From an uncultured Candidatus Nemicrothrix sp. (GTDB lineage: Bacteria > Actinomycetota > Acidimicrobiia > Acidimicrobiales > UBA8592): 35,330 nt of DNA. This document shows, piece after piece, positions 16,275-23,878 of the stretch (its first letter is position 1; each line of letters opens with the position of its first letter). Below the pieces are notes generated by a model, which saw only the letters and a list, made by a program, of their open reading frames with translations, ran no database searches and had not been told where the DNA came from. The stretch is from positions 1 through 35,330 of the forward strand of contig CAJWRY010000003.1 of NCBI GenBank assembly GCA_913046155.1. Reading direction: 5' to 3'. A program made the position numbers and the translations under genes.

Positions 16275-17062
16275 TCTAACTTGCCGCCCTTACCAGCTTC
16301 CCAAAATCTATCTTCGAGAGCGTCAGTTCGTTCGCTCCTAAGATCATCTGCCACAATTTTTCCATCTCGCATAGAAACCACACGATCCATTTGTTCAGCT
16401 ATTTCTAAATCATGCGTAACGAGCACAATTGCACGATTCTCACTTTGAAGATTTTTAAAGATTTCCATAACAATTGTTGCAGTTTTGGTATCCAGCGCCC
16501 CTGTCGGTTCGTCCGCAAGGATCATAAGAGGGTCAGTGACCAAAGCCCTTGCAATCGCAACACGCTGCTGCTCGCCGCCTGACATCTCGATAGGACGGTG
16601 GTCATGCCTTTCACCAAGTCCTACCATCTCTAAAGCGGCTAGTGAGCGTTCTTTAATTTCAGGTTTCGTTAGCTCGCGATATAGGAGGGCGGTTGAAACG
16701 TTCCCCAAAGCTGTGAGGTGAGGGATTAAGTGGAATTGCTGGAAGACAAACCCTATCGAATTGCCTCGGAGCTTTGAACGCTCGCTATCTTCTAAGTCCG
16801 TTATCTCTGTTTGATCAACTTTGATTGATCCTTTTGTCGGCAGATCCAAGCATCCTAATAAACCAAGCAGCGTCGACTTACCAGAACCGGAAGGTCCGAT
16901 AATTGCCATAAAGTCCCCTGCATGGATATCGAGAGATACGCCGTCAAGAGCATGGACAGCAACGGGTTCTTGTCCATAGATTCTGTAGACATCTCGTAGC
17001 CGGAATAGATTTTTTCTACTGGCAGCATTTAGATTAGGTTGAGATACCCCAGAGGTATTCAT
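16271..17062 (-). CDS. MacB/LolD-type ABC transporter ATPase
   Basis: A 263-residue ATPase of the MacB/LolD/FtsE branch. All motifs are intact: Walker A GPSGSGKST (56-64), Q-loop QQFHLIP (Gln109), signature SGGEQQR (161-167), Walker B LMILADEP with Glu185, D-loop GALD, and switch His217 in THD. About 20 non-conserved residues precede the domain. It starts where the adaptor gene stops (TAATG, one-base overlap) and overlaps the permease by 4 nt, so adaptor, ATPase and permease are translationally coupled and should form one complex. Confidence 0.92.
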   Translation of the reverse strand: MNTSGVSQPNLNAASRKNLFRLRDVYRIYGQEPVAVHALDGVSLDIHAGDFMAIIGPSGSGKSTLLGLLGCLDLPTKGSIKVDQTEITDLEDSERSKLRGNSIGFVFQQFHLIPHLTALGNVSTALLYRELTKPEIKERSLAALEMVGLGERHDHRPIEMSGGEQQRVAIARALVTDPLMILADEPTGALDTKTATIVMEIFKNLQSENRAIVLVTHDLEIAEQMDRVVSMRDGKIVADDLRSERTDALEDRFWEAGKGGKLE

Positions 17063-19266
17063 TAGGTTTCTACCAGTACAAGTTCTTCGCCTGAGAGCCC
17101 TTCTGTAATTTCAACGTAAGCGCCTTCAGAAAGGCCTACTTTGACTTGTACTTGACGAGTTGTTCCATCTGTTAGAACCACTCGCACGACATCGTTACCT
17201 TGACCGTCTTGCAAAACAGCGGCGACTGGAACGGTTATAACGTCTATCTTTTCTTCCCGCGTTACATCAACGTTGACATTTGCGCCGTCCACGGCGTCTA
17301 GGTCCTCGAATGTTTGGATGACGCCTTCGTATCTCTCGGAACCATCTGCGGCAACTGTTGCAGTCTCATCAAGCTCAAGAATTACACCTGGCACAGCGTC
17401 TTGGTCACTCGCTTGCAGTTCAACTTCCACTGCCATTCCAACCTCGAGGTTTCCTCTATCTGTAGGGTTGAGCGTCAATGTGATCGTAAAGTCGGGTTCT
17501 GTAAGCGTGAGCACTTGTTGCCCGAGGAGAATGAACTCACCATCGTCAACTGACACCGTTCCAATTCTCGCGGGCCATGAAGCGACAACCATATCTCCAG
17601 GAAGGAAGAGGACATCGTCATCAATAGTTTCAATCTGAACAGTTACTTGGCTTTGGCCTGCAGGCATGATTACTGTCCCGGGGAGTTCCTTGTAATCTTT
17701 GCCTGCAGTAGCGCTTCCACGTAACGTGTAATTTATTGAAGTGTCCTCAGTGACAGGCTGGTCGGCATTGATTATGAATTCGGCATTTCCACCTTCACCG
17801 ATGCCTCCACCCCCTGAGATCGTTAACTCAGGTAAATCGTTCGATTCTATTATTCCTAAAGCTGATTTCGGCGACCCAATAGCGTATGTCTCGTTGGGGT
17901 TACTTAAAATAGTAACCCATAGCTCTTCATCAGCTTCTACCTCTGTATCATTTCTGGTCTGGAAGGTAAGGCTGACAGTTTCTTGGTTGGCGGGTAGTTC
18001 AACTTCCAAATCTTCAGCGATGAAATCTGATCCACTGGTGGCAGTTCCCCACACAGATATTTTTATTACCGTATCTTCGTTGCTTATTTTGTCTGTTTTG
18101 AATTCGAAGGTTAAGTTGCCACCCTCAGACACCGTAGGGGTTATAGATCGTATTTCTATTGTTTGTACATCTCCGGCGGGGCTGGTAATTTCCAATTTCG
18201 CTTCCCGAAGCGCCCCAAGCTGATAGGGCAGGTTGTCACCTATGCTGAATCCCTCACCAACCTCAATTATGAGTTCTTCAGCACTTTCAATTTCGTTATC
18301 AGCCAAAGTTTCTATTTGTAAATCAAATGATTGTGTGCCAGCTGGAAAAATAAATGAGCCATCTAATGGGTCGTTATCATAGTCATCTTCGGCAGTGGCA
18401 GAGCCTGTAACCACGTAATCGATAACAGTATCTGAAGGCATCGCTATGTCTGAGGTGAAGGTAAAAGTCGCAGTTTCTCCCTCTACAACAGAAGTTGGAT
18501 TTACACTGACTTCGATGACGGGTCTATTGTCTTGCAATACATTGTTCTGGAAAGGGAAATTAGCCGGAGTGAATGCGTGAGCGCTCATTGTGTTCTGAGA
18601 GTAAAGCGCATTTTGAGTCTCCCAACTACCAGTTGTTGAAGTCAGACTCTGGCCAGGGACGCTTGGCTGGAGTTCTATGGCGATTGTATTCTGTGCCCCT
18701 ATTGAGTATCCGGCAGTGTTAGAACTCAAAGAGATAATAATATTTTCGTTGGGTTCTGGGCTGGCACCTCCATAGCCTCGGGCTATCTGCCAATCACGCA
18801 AACCAGATCTCGTTTCTTCAGTGAAAAGTTGGTCCACAGTTCCTACGTCATAGCCGCTCGCTGAAAGAATTGTTTCTAATTGGAGAACGTCTGGGCCGTC
18901 AGAGCCAACATCTAATCTCCTAAAGAAGGAAAACTCTCCGTCAACAGCAACAGCAGCACGTCCGTCAATAGCGTAAAGAATATCTCCGGCGTTAATAGTA
19001 TCTCCGTCATCCACAAGGACCGAACTAACCTGTCCATCGACATTGGCTGTTATTCTTTGGAGTTGATCTCTACGGATTTCTCCTCTTACAGTAATCTCGT
19101 CAGATAGCGTTCTTCTCTCGACAGGAGCAACAACGTACGTGGGGCCATCGTTTCTTTGAGTGCTGTTGCTGTTTCCCCCCGTACCCGGCCAGACGAAAAC
19201 ACCAACCAATAGAACGAGGACAAGGCCTATTCCTATTCCTGTGAAAACTTTCTTTTGATTATTCAA
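17062..19266 (-). CDS. Membrane-fusion/adaptor protein with PG-binding-like and Calx-beta domains
   Basis: A 734-residue MacA/HlyD-like adaptor with a single N-terminal membrane anchor (about residues 8-26, ending VFVWPG). Residues 44-110 carry the first barrel-sandwich half (NVDGQVSSVLVDDGDTINAG). A peptidoglycan-binding-1-like segment follows (about 120-166, VLQLETILSASGYDVGTVD). Three Calx-beta repeats then run at about 249-345, 368-475 and 478-552, each with GSATAxxDY or GTATSGSDF and Asp/Glu-rich loops suited to calcium. The second barrel-sandwich half (PARIGTVSVDDGEFILLGQ) and the C-terminal beta-barrel (570-734) close the fold. The start is TTG after GAGGAG inside the lipoprotein gene's end. 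The roughly 430-residue central insertion is unusual compared with canonical MacA (about 370 total). Confidence 0.8.
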   Translation of the reverse strand: MNNQKKVFTGIGIGLVLVLLVGVFVWPGTGGNSNSTQRNDGPTYVVAPVERRTLSDEITVRGEIRRDQLQRITANVDGQVSSVLVDDGDTINAGDILYAIDGRAAVAVDGEFSFFRRLDVGSDGPDVLQLETILSASGYDVGTVDQLFTEETRSGLRDWQIARGYGGASPEPNENIIISLSSNTAGYSIGAQNTIAIELQPSVPGQSLTSTTGSWETQNALYSQNTMSAHAFTPANFPFQNNVLQDNRPVIEVSVNPTSVVEGETATFTFTSDIAMPSDTVIDYVVTGSATAEDDYDNDPLDGSFIFPAGTQSFDLQIETLADNEIESAEELIIEVGEGFSIGDNLPYQLGALREAKLEITSPAGDVQTIEIRSITPTVSEGGNLTFEFKTDKISNEDTVIKISVWGTATSGSDFIAEDLEVELPANQETVSLTFQTRNDTEVEADEELWVTILSNPNETYAIGSPKSALGIIESNDLPELTISGGGGIGEGGNAEFIINADQPVTEDTSINYTLRGSATAGKDYKELPGTVIMPAGQSQVTVQIETIDDDVLFLPGDMVVASWPARIGTVSVDDGEFILLGQQVLTLTEPDFTITLTLNPTDRGNLEVGMAVEVELQASDQDAVPGVILELDETATVAADGSERYEGVIQTFEDLDAVDGANVNVDVTREEKIDVITVPVAAVLQDGQGNDVVRVVLTDGTTRQVQVKVGLSEGAYVEITEGLSGEELVLVET

Positions 19267-19274
19267 CTTATGAA

Positions 19275-20030
19275 CTACTCCTCACTCGCCTCGTAATTCT
19301 CCAAAACGTATGTCTCTGCCTCTTGCCTACAAGTATTTATATCGCCGGCAGGGAAGATGCCTTCTGAATCGTCAGGGGGGGTTAGGCCTGATCCATTCGT
19401 GCCAAATCCAAGTTGCCCGCGCTCATCGGGTGTTATTTCACCGACCTCCCATCCAAGTCGCTCCAGGCACTCTCCAAACACTGGGATCCCGTAATTATTT
19501 TGTGCTATCTCCTCTGGGGTCAAGTTTTCTTGTGCTTCGCTAAAGGCTGTGAAAGCGTCGATAATGTTCGTTGCTGTGGCGCATTTTTGGAGTGAAGCAA
19601 TGTAGTCGGGTGTGAACGAGCTAGGGTCAACAGTTTCCCCGTCAGGGCCAGGTTGACCTGGTGCCCCAATAAACTCAAATCCGTCGTTTTCGAGACAGCC
19701 CTGAAACTGTGCAACGGTGTTAAGTAAATTATCTAGCGGGTCCTCGTCTGCAGTGGCGACGTCAATGCCATCGTCTTCTTCAACCGCTTCTGTTTCGGTA
19801 TTAAGTTCCTCAACGTCAACGTCTTCAACAGAAAGGGTTTCTGTTGTGTTGCTTTCGCCAGTTTGTTTGTCCTCTGCCGCTTTCACTGCATCAGCGTCGA
19901 TCACTACTTGGCCACCTTGTCCAATGATGACATTTGAGGATTCAGAGCTCCCACTTCCACCACAAGACATCGCTATAAGCGATATCAGGAGTATCAATCC
20001 TGCTGTTCGGAACATTTTGACCTTATGCAT
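19275..20030 (-). CDS. Lipoprotein with duplicated cysteine motif, efflux-operon partner
   Basis: A 251-residue predicted lipoprotein from the ATG at 20030, preceded by AGGA at good spacing. Its signal peptide is followed by lipobox IAMSC, with Cys23 the lipid site. An acidic, Thr/Glu/Asp-rich spacer (about 54-98) leads to two similar blocks: FQGCLENDGFEFIG (109-122) and FGECLERLGWEVG (185-197). Each is followed by another Cys (150 and 234), giving pairs 112/150 and 188/234 that could form disulfides outside the cell. I do not recognise a named family. It precedes the adaptor by 8 nt and is the first gene of the ABC operon. The frame stays open to 20207, but that extension would bury the signal peptide. 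Confidence 0.72.
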   Translation of the reverse strand: MHKVKMFRTAGLILLISLIAMSCGGSGSSESSNVIIGQGGQVVIDADAVKAAEDKQTGESNTTETLSVEDVDVEELNTETEAVEEDDGIDVATADEDPLDNLLNTVAQFQGCLENDGFEFIGAPGQPGPDGETVDPSSFTPDYIASLQKCATATNIIDAFTAFSEAQENLTPEEIAQNNYGIPVFGECLERLGWEVGEITPDERGQLGFGTNGSGLTPPDDSEGIFPAGDINTCRQEAETYVLENYEASEE

Positions 20031-20204
20031 GGTTTCCTGCCTTCTTTGATTTCTGCGCGTAACTGAAATGACCGCATTGGGTGATCTCAGGGGAGGTTCG
20101 TTGTTATTAAGCATATGATACTTGAGACGCTCTTTGGTGTAACTACTTGAAGCTGGCTTTGGAATAAGTAATTTAATTTTCTTGAAAGTGGCAAAAGGGA
20201 GTCT

Positions 20205-20220
20205 CATAAATTTATTTATG
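20205..20220. repeat. Inverted repeat CATAAAT-N2-ATTTATG
   Basis: A perfect 7-bp inverted repeat with a 2-base centre, lying 175 bases upstream of the predicted lipoprotein start. It is operator-like; no regulator gene is adjacent. Confidence 0.5.
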
Positions 20221-20249
20221 TTGGTGAAATCCTGACACGAGTGATATTA

Positions 20250-20266
20250 ATAATAATGATTATTAT
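20250..20266. repeat. Fur/Zur-like palindrome ATAATAAT-G-ATTATTAT
   Basis: A perfect 8-1-8 palindrome. Its inner 7-1-7 core, TAATAAT-G-ATTATTA, has the symmetry of Fur-family operators (consensus-like TGATAATNATTATCA). It has no U-tract on either strand, so a terminator is less likely than a binding site. The metal-regulator assignment is inference. Confidence 0.45.
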
Positions 20267-20324
20267 CAGAAAGTCAAATAAAGCGAATTAATTCTCGACT
20301 AAATATATTTCTGAGAAGTTTTGA

Positions 20325-21830
20325 CTATGAACGTCGAGTTATCTCAGAAGTTTCTTGAGACGCAAGTGTTCGAATAGTAAAAATAGAATCTCCGGAAAGA
20401 ACCCCACCCCTCCCAAAGAGCCTCCCGTACTGCCAGTTAGATAACCCAAGCTCAGGTCGATTCAGGGCATACTGCCCATCAACCCATCTTGTAAATCCAT
20501 TACCAACAAATGGGGCATTAATACCATCAAAAAAAGCTTCAAATTCCGCGTCGTCTTCGGTAACCATGCTCGCAACAAATTGCGGAGAGTAACTATTACA
20601 GAGCGTTATGGCTTCCGAAACGGATTCAACTACGACCAAAGTGACTTCCGGTGAATTTTCCCACTCCCATTCAACGCCGATTTCATCTATCTGGATTTCT
20701 TCGGTTTGAGGCTCAATGACTTCCCCTTCAGCACGCTCGATTGCAACGTTGCCCCTCCATGCATCAGGGATAAAGGAATCAGTCGACTCAGTAATGTGTA
20801 ATTTTGCATTTGCACCCCTCGCCTCAGAAGCCTCTGTTAACGCAGCCAAAAACTCTGGGACTAAGACCGATGCCGCTTCTTTGGTTATGCAACACGTGTT
20901 AAGTGTGTTGCAAACTTTTCTATCCAGCGAATGATAGATAACTGATTTGAACATTTCAGGGTCAGAGTTGCTGCTACCAACTAGCCAGGCTCCACCTGTT
21001 CCATGCAAACTCACCGGAATGCCGGACTGCTTTGCAACTGCACCCAATTGCGCAACGGCTGGTCCAGACCCTCGGGCCACCGCCAAAGCTAGCCGTTGAT
21101 CTGAGAACATAGCGTAACCGGCAGATCGCTCAGCACTATTGATCAGACTCACCGATCCAATTGGCAACCCTGATTCTTTTAAAGCAGGATCCAAAGCATG
21201 CTCCACGATAGCGTTTGCTGTCAACAAGGCATCAGAACCTATCCGGAACACAACTGTATTTCCTGAACGAAGAACTCCGGTAGCGTCAGCGAAGACGTTG
21301 GGCCTACCTTCAAAGATAAAACCGATGACACCAAGCCCAGCAGTTATTAATTTGACCTTCCACCCGTCATGGCTTATTTCCTCAATGGCTGACCCTCTTT
21401 GGGACGGCGTGTTTTCCCATAAGCGTAAACCAGCAACCATGTCTTCTCTCATCTTCTCCGAGAGAACTAACCGTGTTGTTGACCGCCCTCTAGACTTAGC
21501 TACCCTGACGTCTTCGTCATTAGAGTCTTTAATAGCAGAGAATCTCTCTTCATTTGATAAGTAATCTGCAAATAACTTAAAGAACTTTGTGATTGCATGA
21601 TCGTCAACTGATCCCATTTCTAAAAAAGCGTCATGAGCCCTTTGAACTGTTTTAGTAGAAATTTTCCATACATCTGCAGGAACATGAAGTAGGTCCCCGG
21701 TTGTTTGTATGACGATCAACCTATCGCCACTCTCAAATTCAGAAGCTAGCTCCTCGGACACTATCGCAAGATTGTTCCCACCATAAGGAATCCTCATGCC
21801 AGCAGTTAACGATTCAAGTTTTTTGCCCAT
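20325..21830 (-). CDS. proA: Divergent glutamate-5-semialdehyde dehydrogenase (ProA-like)
   Basis: A 501-residue aldehyde-dehydrogenase-fold protein nearest to ProA, which reduces gamma-glutamyl phosphate to glutamate semialdehyde in proline synthesis. ProA features are LGVIGFIFEGRPNVFADA (166-183), the acceptor loop SGNTVVFRIGSDA, VARGSG (251-256) and catalytic Cys307 in KVCNTLNT. Compared with canonical ProA (about 415-420) it has a roughly 60-residue N-terminal extension (GDRLIVIQTTGDLLHVPADVWKI). Its C-terminal block reads GNGFTRWVDGQYALNRPELG instead of the usual NASTRFTDGxxFGLGAEIG. It could be a lineage-specific ProA or a related acyl-phosphate/aldehyde dehydrogenase. proB is not adjacent. 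The ATG at 21830 has TAGCAT 6 nt upstream. Confidence 0.68.
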   Translation of the reverse strand: MGKKLESLTAGMRIPYGGNNLAIVSEELASEFESGDRLIVIQTTGDLLHVPADVWKISTKTVQRAHDAFLEMGSVDDHAITKFFKLFADYLSNEERFSAIKDSNDEDVRVAKSRGRSTTRLVLSEKMREDMVAGLRLWENTPSQRGSAIEEISHDGWKVKLITAGLGVIGFIFEGRPNVFADATGVLRSGNTVVFRIGSDALLTANAIVEHALDPALKESGLPIGSVSLINSAERSAGYAMFSDQRLALAVARGSGPAVAQLGAVAKQSGIPVSLHGTGGAWLVGSSNSDPEMFKSVIYHSLDRKVCNTLNTCCITKEAASVLVPEFLAALTEASEARGANAKLHITESTDSFIPDAWRGNVAIERAEGEVIEPQTEEIQIDEIGVEWEWENSPEVTLVVVESVSEAITLCNSYSPQFVASMVTEDDAEFEAFFDGINAPFVGNGFTRWVDGQYALNRPELGLSNWQYGRLFGRGGVLSGDSIFTIRTLASQETSEITRRS

Positions 21831-21836
21831 TTGGGC

Positions 21837-21842
21837 ATGCTA
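21837..21842 (-). promoter_or_regulatory. -10 element of a predicted leaderless proA transcript
   Basis: Read on the minus strand, TAGCAT lies 6 nt before the ATG at 21830. Confidence 0.5.
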
Positions 21843-21937
21843 TCTAGAACATCGCTTTTCGCACAAGTGCAGGCGAGACCTAACACTTCTGTTAACCCTC
21901 ATCGAGGCATTAAAAGAATTCAGCTAGCTTGCATAGT

Positions 21938-22594
21938 ATGCAGACTGATTGGAACCCAATTCTCCGTCAAGAATTTAATAAGCCATATTGGGCAGAACTT
22001 CAAAAGTATATTTTTGATCAACGTGCGTCTCATAAAGTATTCCCAGCACATTCGGATGTGTTCCGTGCGTTTCATCTAACTTCTTTCGCTGGATTGAAAG
22101 TCGTGATACTCGGCCAAGATCCGTACCACGGTGAAGGGCAAGCAAATGGCTTGTGCTTTTCTGTATCTTCTGGGGTTCCTTTCCCCCCATCACTCCGTAA
22201 TATTTTCAAAGAGTTAGAAGATGATGTGGGTGTTTCTAAGCCACAAAGTGGGGATCTCGCTAAATGGGCAGAGCAAGGTATTCTACTTTTGAATACGACC
22301 CTAACAGTACGGGAGGGGACACCTGCATCGCACCAAGGCAAAGGGTGGGAAACTTTCACTGATGAAGTTATTCGGTGCATAAGCCAGAAGAAAGAAAACA
22401 TTATCTTTGTTTTATGGGGGGCATCCGCACGAAGGAAGAAAGGCCTTATTGACGCTACAAAGCATACTTGCATCGAGTCGGTGCACCCCTCACCACTTAG
22501 CGCTCATAGGGGATTCTTGGGCAGTAAGCCCTTTTCAGGCGTTAACCGATTGTTACAGCGGCAGGGCGTATCAGAAATCGATTGGTCTCTTTAG
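21938..22594 (+). CDS. ung: Uracil-DNA glycosylase, family 1
   Basis: A 218-residue family 1 uracil-DNA glycosylase that excises uracil from DNA to start base-excision repair. The catalytic water-activating motif GQDPYHGEGQANGLCFSV, the LLLNTTLTV strand, the HQGKGWETFTD region and the DNA-intercalation loop HPSPLSAHRGF are all present. The length is normal. The ATG at 21938 is preferred; an in-frame TTG at 21929 would add three residues. No ribosome site is visible, but TAGCTT ends 7 nt before the ATG, so the transcript may also be leaderless. It is divergent from the ProA-like gene. Confidence 0.95.
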   Translation: MQTDWNPILRQEFNKPYWAELQKYIFDQRASHKVFPAHSDVFRAFHLTSFAGLKVVILGQDPYHGEGQANGLCFSVSSGVPFPPSLRNIFKELEDDVGVSKPQSGDLAKWAEQGILLLNTTLTVREGTPASHQGKGWETFTDEVIRCISQKKENIIFVLWGASARRKKGLIDATKHTCIESVHPSPLSAHRGFLGSKPFSGVNRLLQRQGVSEIDWSL

Positions 22595-22606
22595 TTCTTT
22601 TACTTG

Positions 22607-22630
22607 TCGCACACCCTATCTGATGTGCGA
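22607..22630 (+). repeat. Hairpin TCGCACA-N10-TGTGCGA between ung and gpgS
   Basis: A perfect 7-bp stem with a 10-nt loop, 12 nt after the ung stop and 27 nt before the gpgS start. No T-run follows, so it could be a U-less terminator or a leader structure. Confidence 0.5.
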
Positions 22631-22657
22631 AACTTAATGTAATAAGAAAGGCCGACA

Positions 22658-23869
22658 ATGGGCGACTTTTTCCAAAATGGTGTTATTACAACCCTGCATA
22701 ACCTTGCTGACCGTCCTGTGGGGGAATTAGAGAAAGATCTTCAGGGCTGGTCTGATGAACGACCAATGTCCTTAATTATTCCATCTCTTTATAGTGAATT
22801 TGAGGGGCCTGCTATGCCTCGGATAATTTCTGAACTAGAGACTAATAATTACCTTAGCGAAATAATAATTGGATTGGATCGGGCAGATAGTCAGCAATTC
22901 AAAATGGTTAAGGAACAAGTTAGTGATATACCAGTTGATGTAAAGGTCATCTGGAATGATGGGCCCGTGATGAGCGATCTTCAAAGCGAATTAGCATCTG
23001 AAGGTCTAGCCCCACTAGAGCGTGGGAAAGGAAGCAATGTCTGGTACGCCATGGGATACTTCCTAGCATCTGGAAAGGGAAAGATATTGGCTTTGCATGA
23101 TGCTGATATCTTGAATTACCAAAGCGAGATGTTAGCGCGGTTACTCTATCCATTAGCTAATCCGACATTTGGTTACGCATTCTGTAAGGGCTATTACTTT
23201 CGGACTGACAGTGACGGCTTTAATGGGAGAGTTGCCCGACTATTGGTCACTCCTCTTTTGCGAGCCATGAAGCAAATACTGGGTGAGGATGATTTCCTTA
23301 CTTATCTTGATAGTTTCCGCTATCCATTGGCAGGTGAGTTCTCAATGGATGCAGACCTCGTCAGAGGCTTGCGCATTCCATTTGACTGGGGTCTTGAAAT
23401 AGGGGTTCTCTCCGAGGTTTATCGAAACTACACAACAAGTCGTATCTGCCAAGTAGATGTAGCTGATTCCTATTCACATAAACATCAAGTTGCCTCTGAA
23501 GACGATCCATCTCAAGGACTCCATAGGATGGCAATAGACATTTCAAAGTCGATCTTCCGTAAACTCGCAATTAATGGAGAAGTCTTTTCCCAGGGATTTT
23601 TCCGCACGTTAAAAGCCACTTACTATCGAACTGCGCTTGACCTCTCAGACCGTTACCAGCACGATGCAGAAATGAATGGGTACCCGATAGATAGACATTC
23701 CGAGGAGAATCTCATTGAACTGTTTTCGCGGGCAATCACCAAAGCTGGTGAAGATTATTTAATGCATCCAATGGAACAACCCTTTATCCCATCCTGGTCT
23801 GTGGCTATGTCAGCTATGCCCGACATTCTTCACCGGATACAAACATCAGTGGATAGCGAAAACCTTTGA
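22658..23869 (+). CDS. gpgS: GT81 glycosyltransferase, glucosyl-3-phosphoglycerate synthase-like
   Basis: A 403-residue GT-A-fold glycosyltransferase resembling glucosyl-3-phosphoglycerate synthase, which joins glucose from NDP-glucose to 3-phosphoglycerate as the first step to glucosylglycerate, a compatible solute and precursor of methylglucose polysaccharides. Features are SLIIPSLYSEFEGPA (38-52), IGLDRAD (71-77), GKGSNVWYAMGY (123-134) and the metal-binding DAD in LHDADILNY (148-150). The length suits the cyanobacterial/proteobacterial-type enzyme rather than the shorter mycobacterial form (about 320). AGAAAGG precedes the ATG at normal spacing. No phosphatase partner (gpgP) adjoins it. 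A mannosyl-donor specificity is not excluded. Confidence 0.75.
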   Translation: MGDFFQNGVITTLHNLADRPVGELEKDLQGWSDERPMSLIIPSLYSEFEGPAMPRIISELETNNYLSEIIIGLDRADSQQFKMVKEQVSDIPVDVKVIWNDGPVMSDLQSELASEGLAPLERGKGSNVWYAMGYFLASGKGKILALHDADILNYQSEMLARLLYPLANPTFGYAFCKGYYFRTDSDGFNGRVARLLVTPLLRAMKQILGEDDFLTYLDSFRYPLAGEFSMDADLVRGLRIPFDWGLEIGVLSEVYRNYTTSRICQVDVADSYSHKHQVASEDDPSQGLHRMAIDISKSIFRKLAINGEVFSQGFFRTLKATYYRTALDLSDRYQHDAEMNGYPIDRHSEENLIELFSRAITKAGEDYLMHPMEQPFIPSWSVAMSAMPDILHRIQTSVDSENL

Positions 23870-23878
23870 TAAAAACCT

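Larger units (their letters stand above)
20031..20324. promoter_or_regulatory. AT-rich regulatory region of the lipoprotein-ABC operon
   Basis: About 290 bases separate the predicted lipoprotein start from the convergent-side end of the ProA-like gene, the longest non-coding stretch in the window. It contains two palindromes (20205-20220 and 20250-20266) and no gene I can support. No clear -35/-10 pair for the operon was found. Confidence 0.5.

Noticed and set aside
17741..18223. 160-codon plus-strand open frame opposite the adaptor gene
   Set aside because: Its Ser/Thr/Pro-rich composition is the mirror of the acidic Calx-beta coding sequence; no start signal or recognisable domain.
19717..20049. 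Ser-rich plus-strand open frame
   Set aside because: It is the reverse reading of the Asp/Glu/Thr-rich part of the lipoprotein gene.
20031..20207. N-terminal extension of the lipoprotein frame up to an ATG at 20207
   Set aside because: It would place a clear signal peptide and lipobox 60 residues inside the protein; the ATG at 20030 has a good ribosome site and puts the signal peptide at the start.
20250..20266. Intrinsic terminator after the ProA-like gene
   Set aside because: The palindrome is all A/T with a one-base centre and no U-tract follows on the proA strand; an operator is more plausible.
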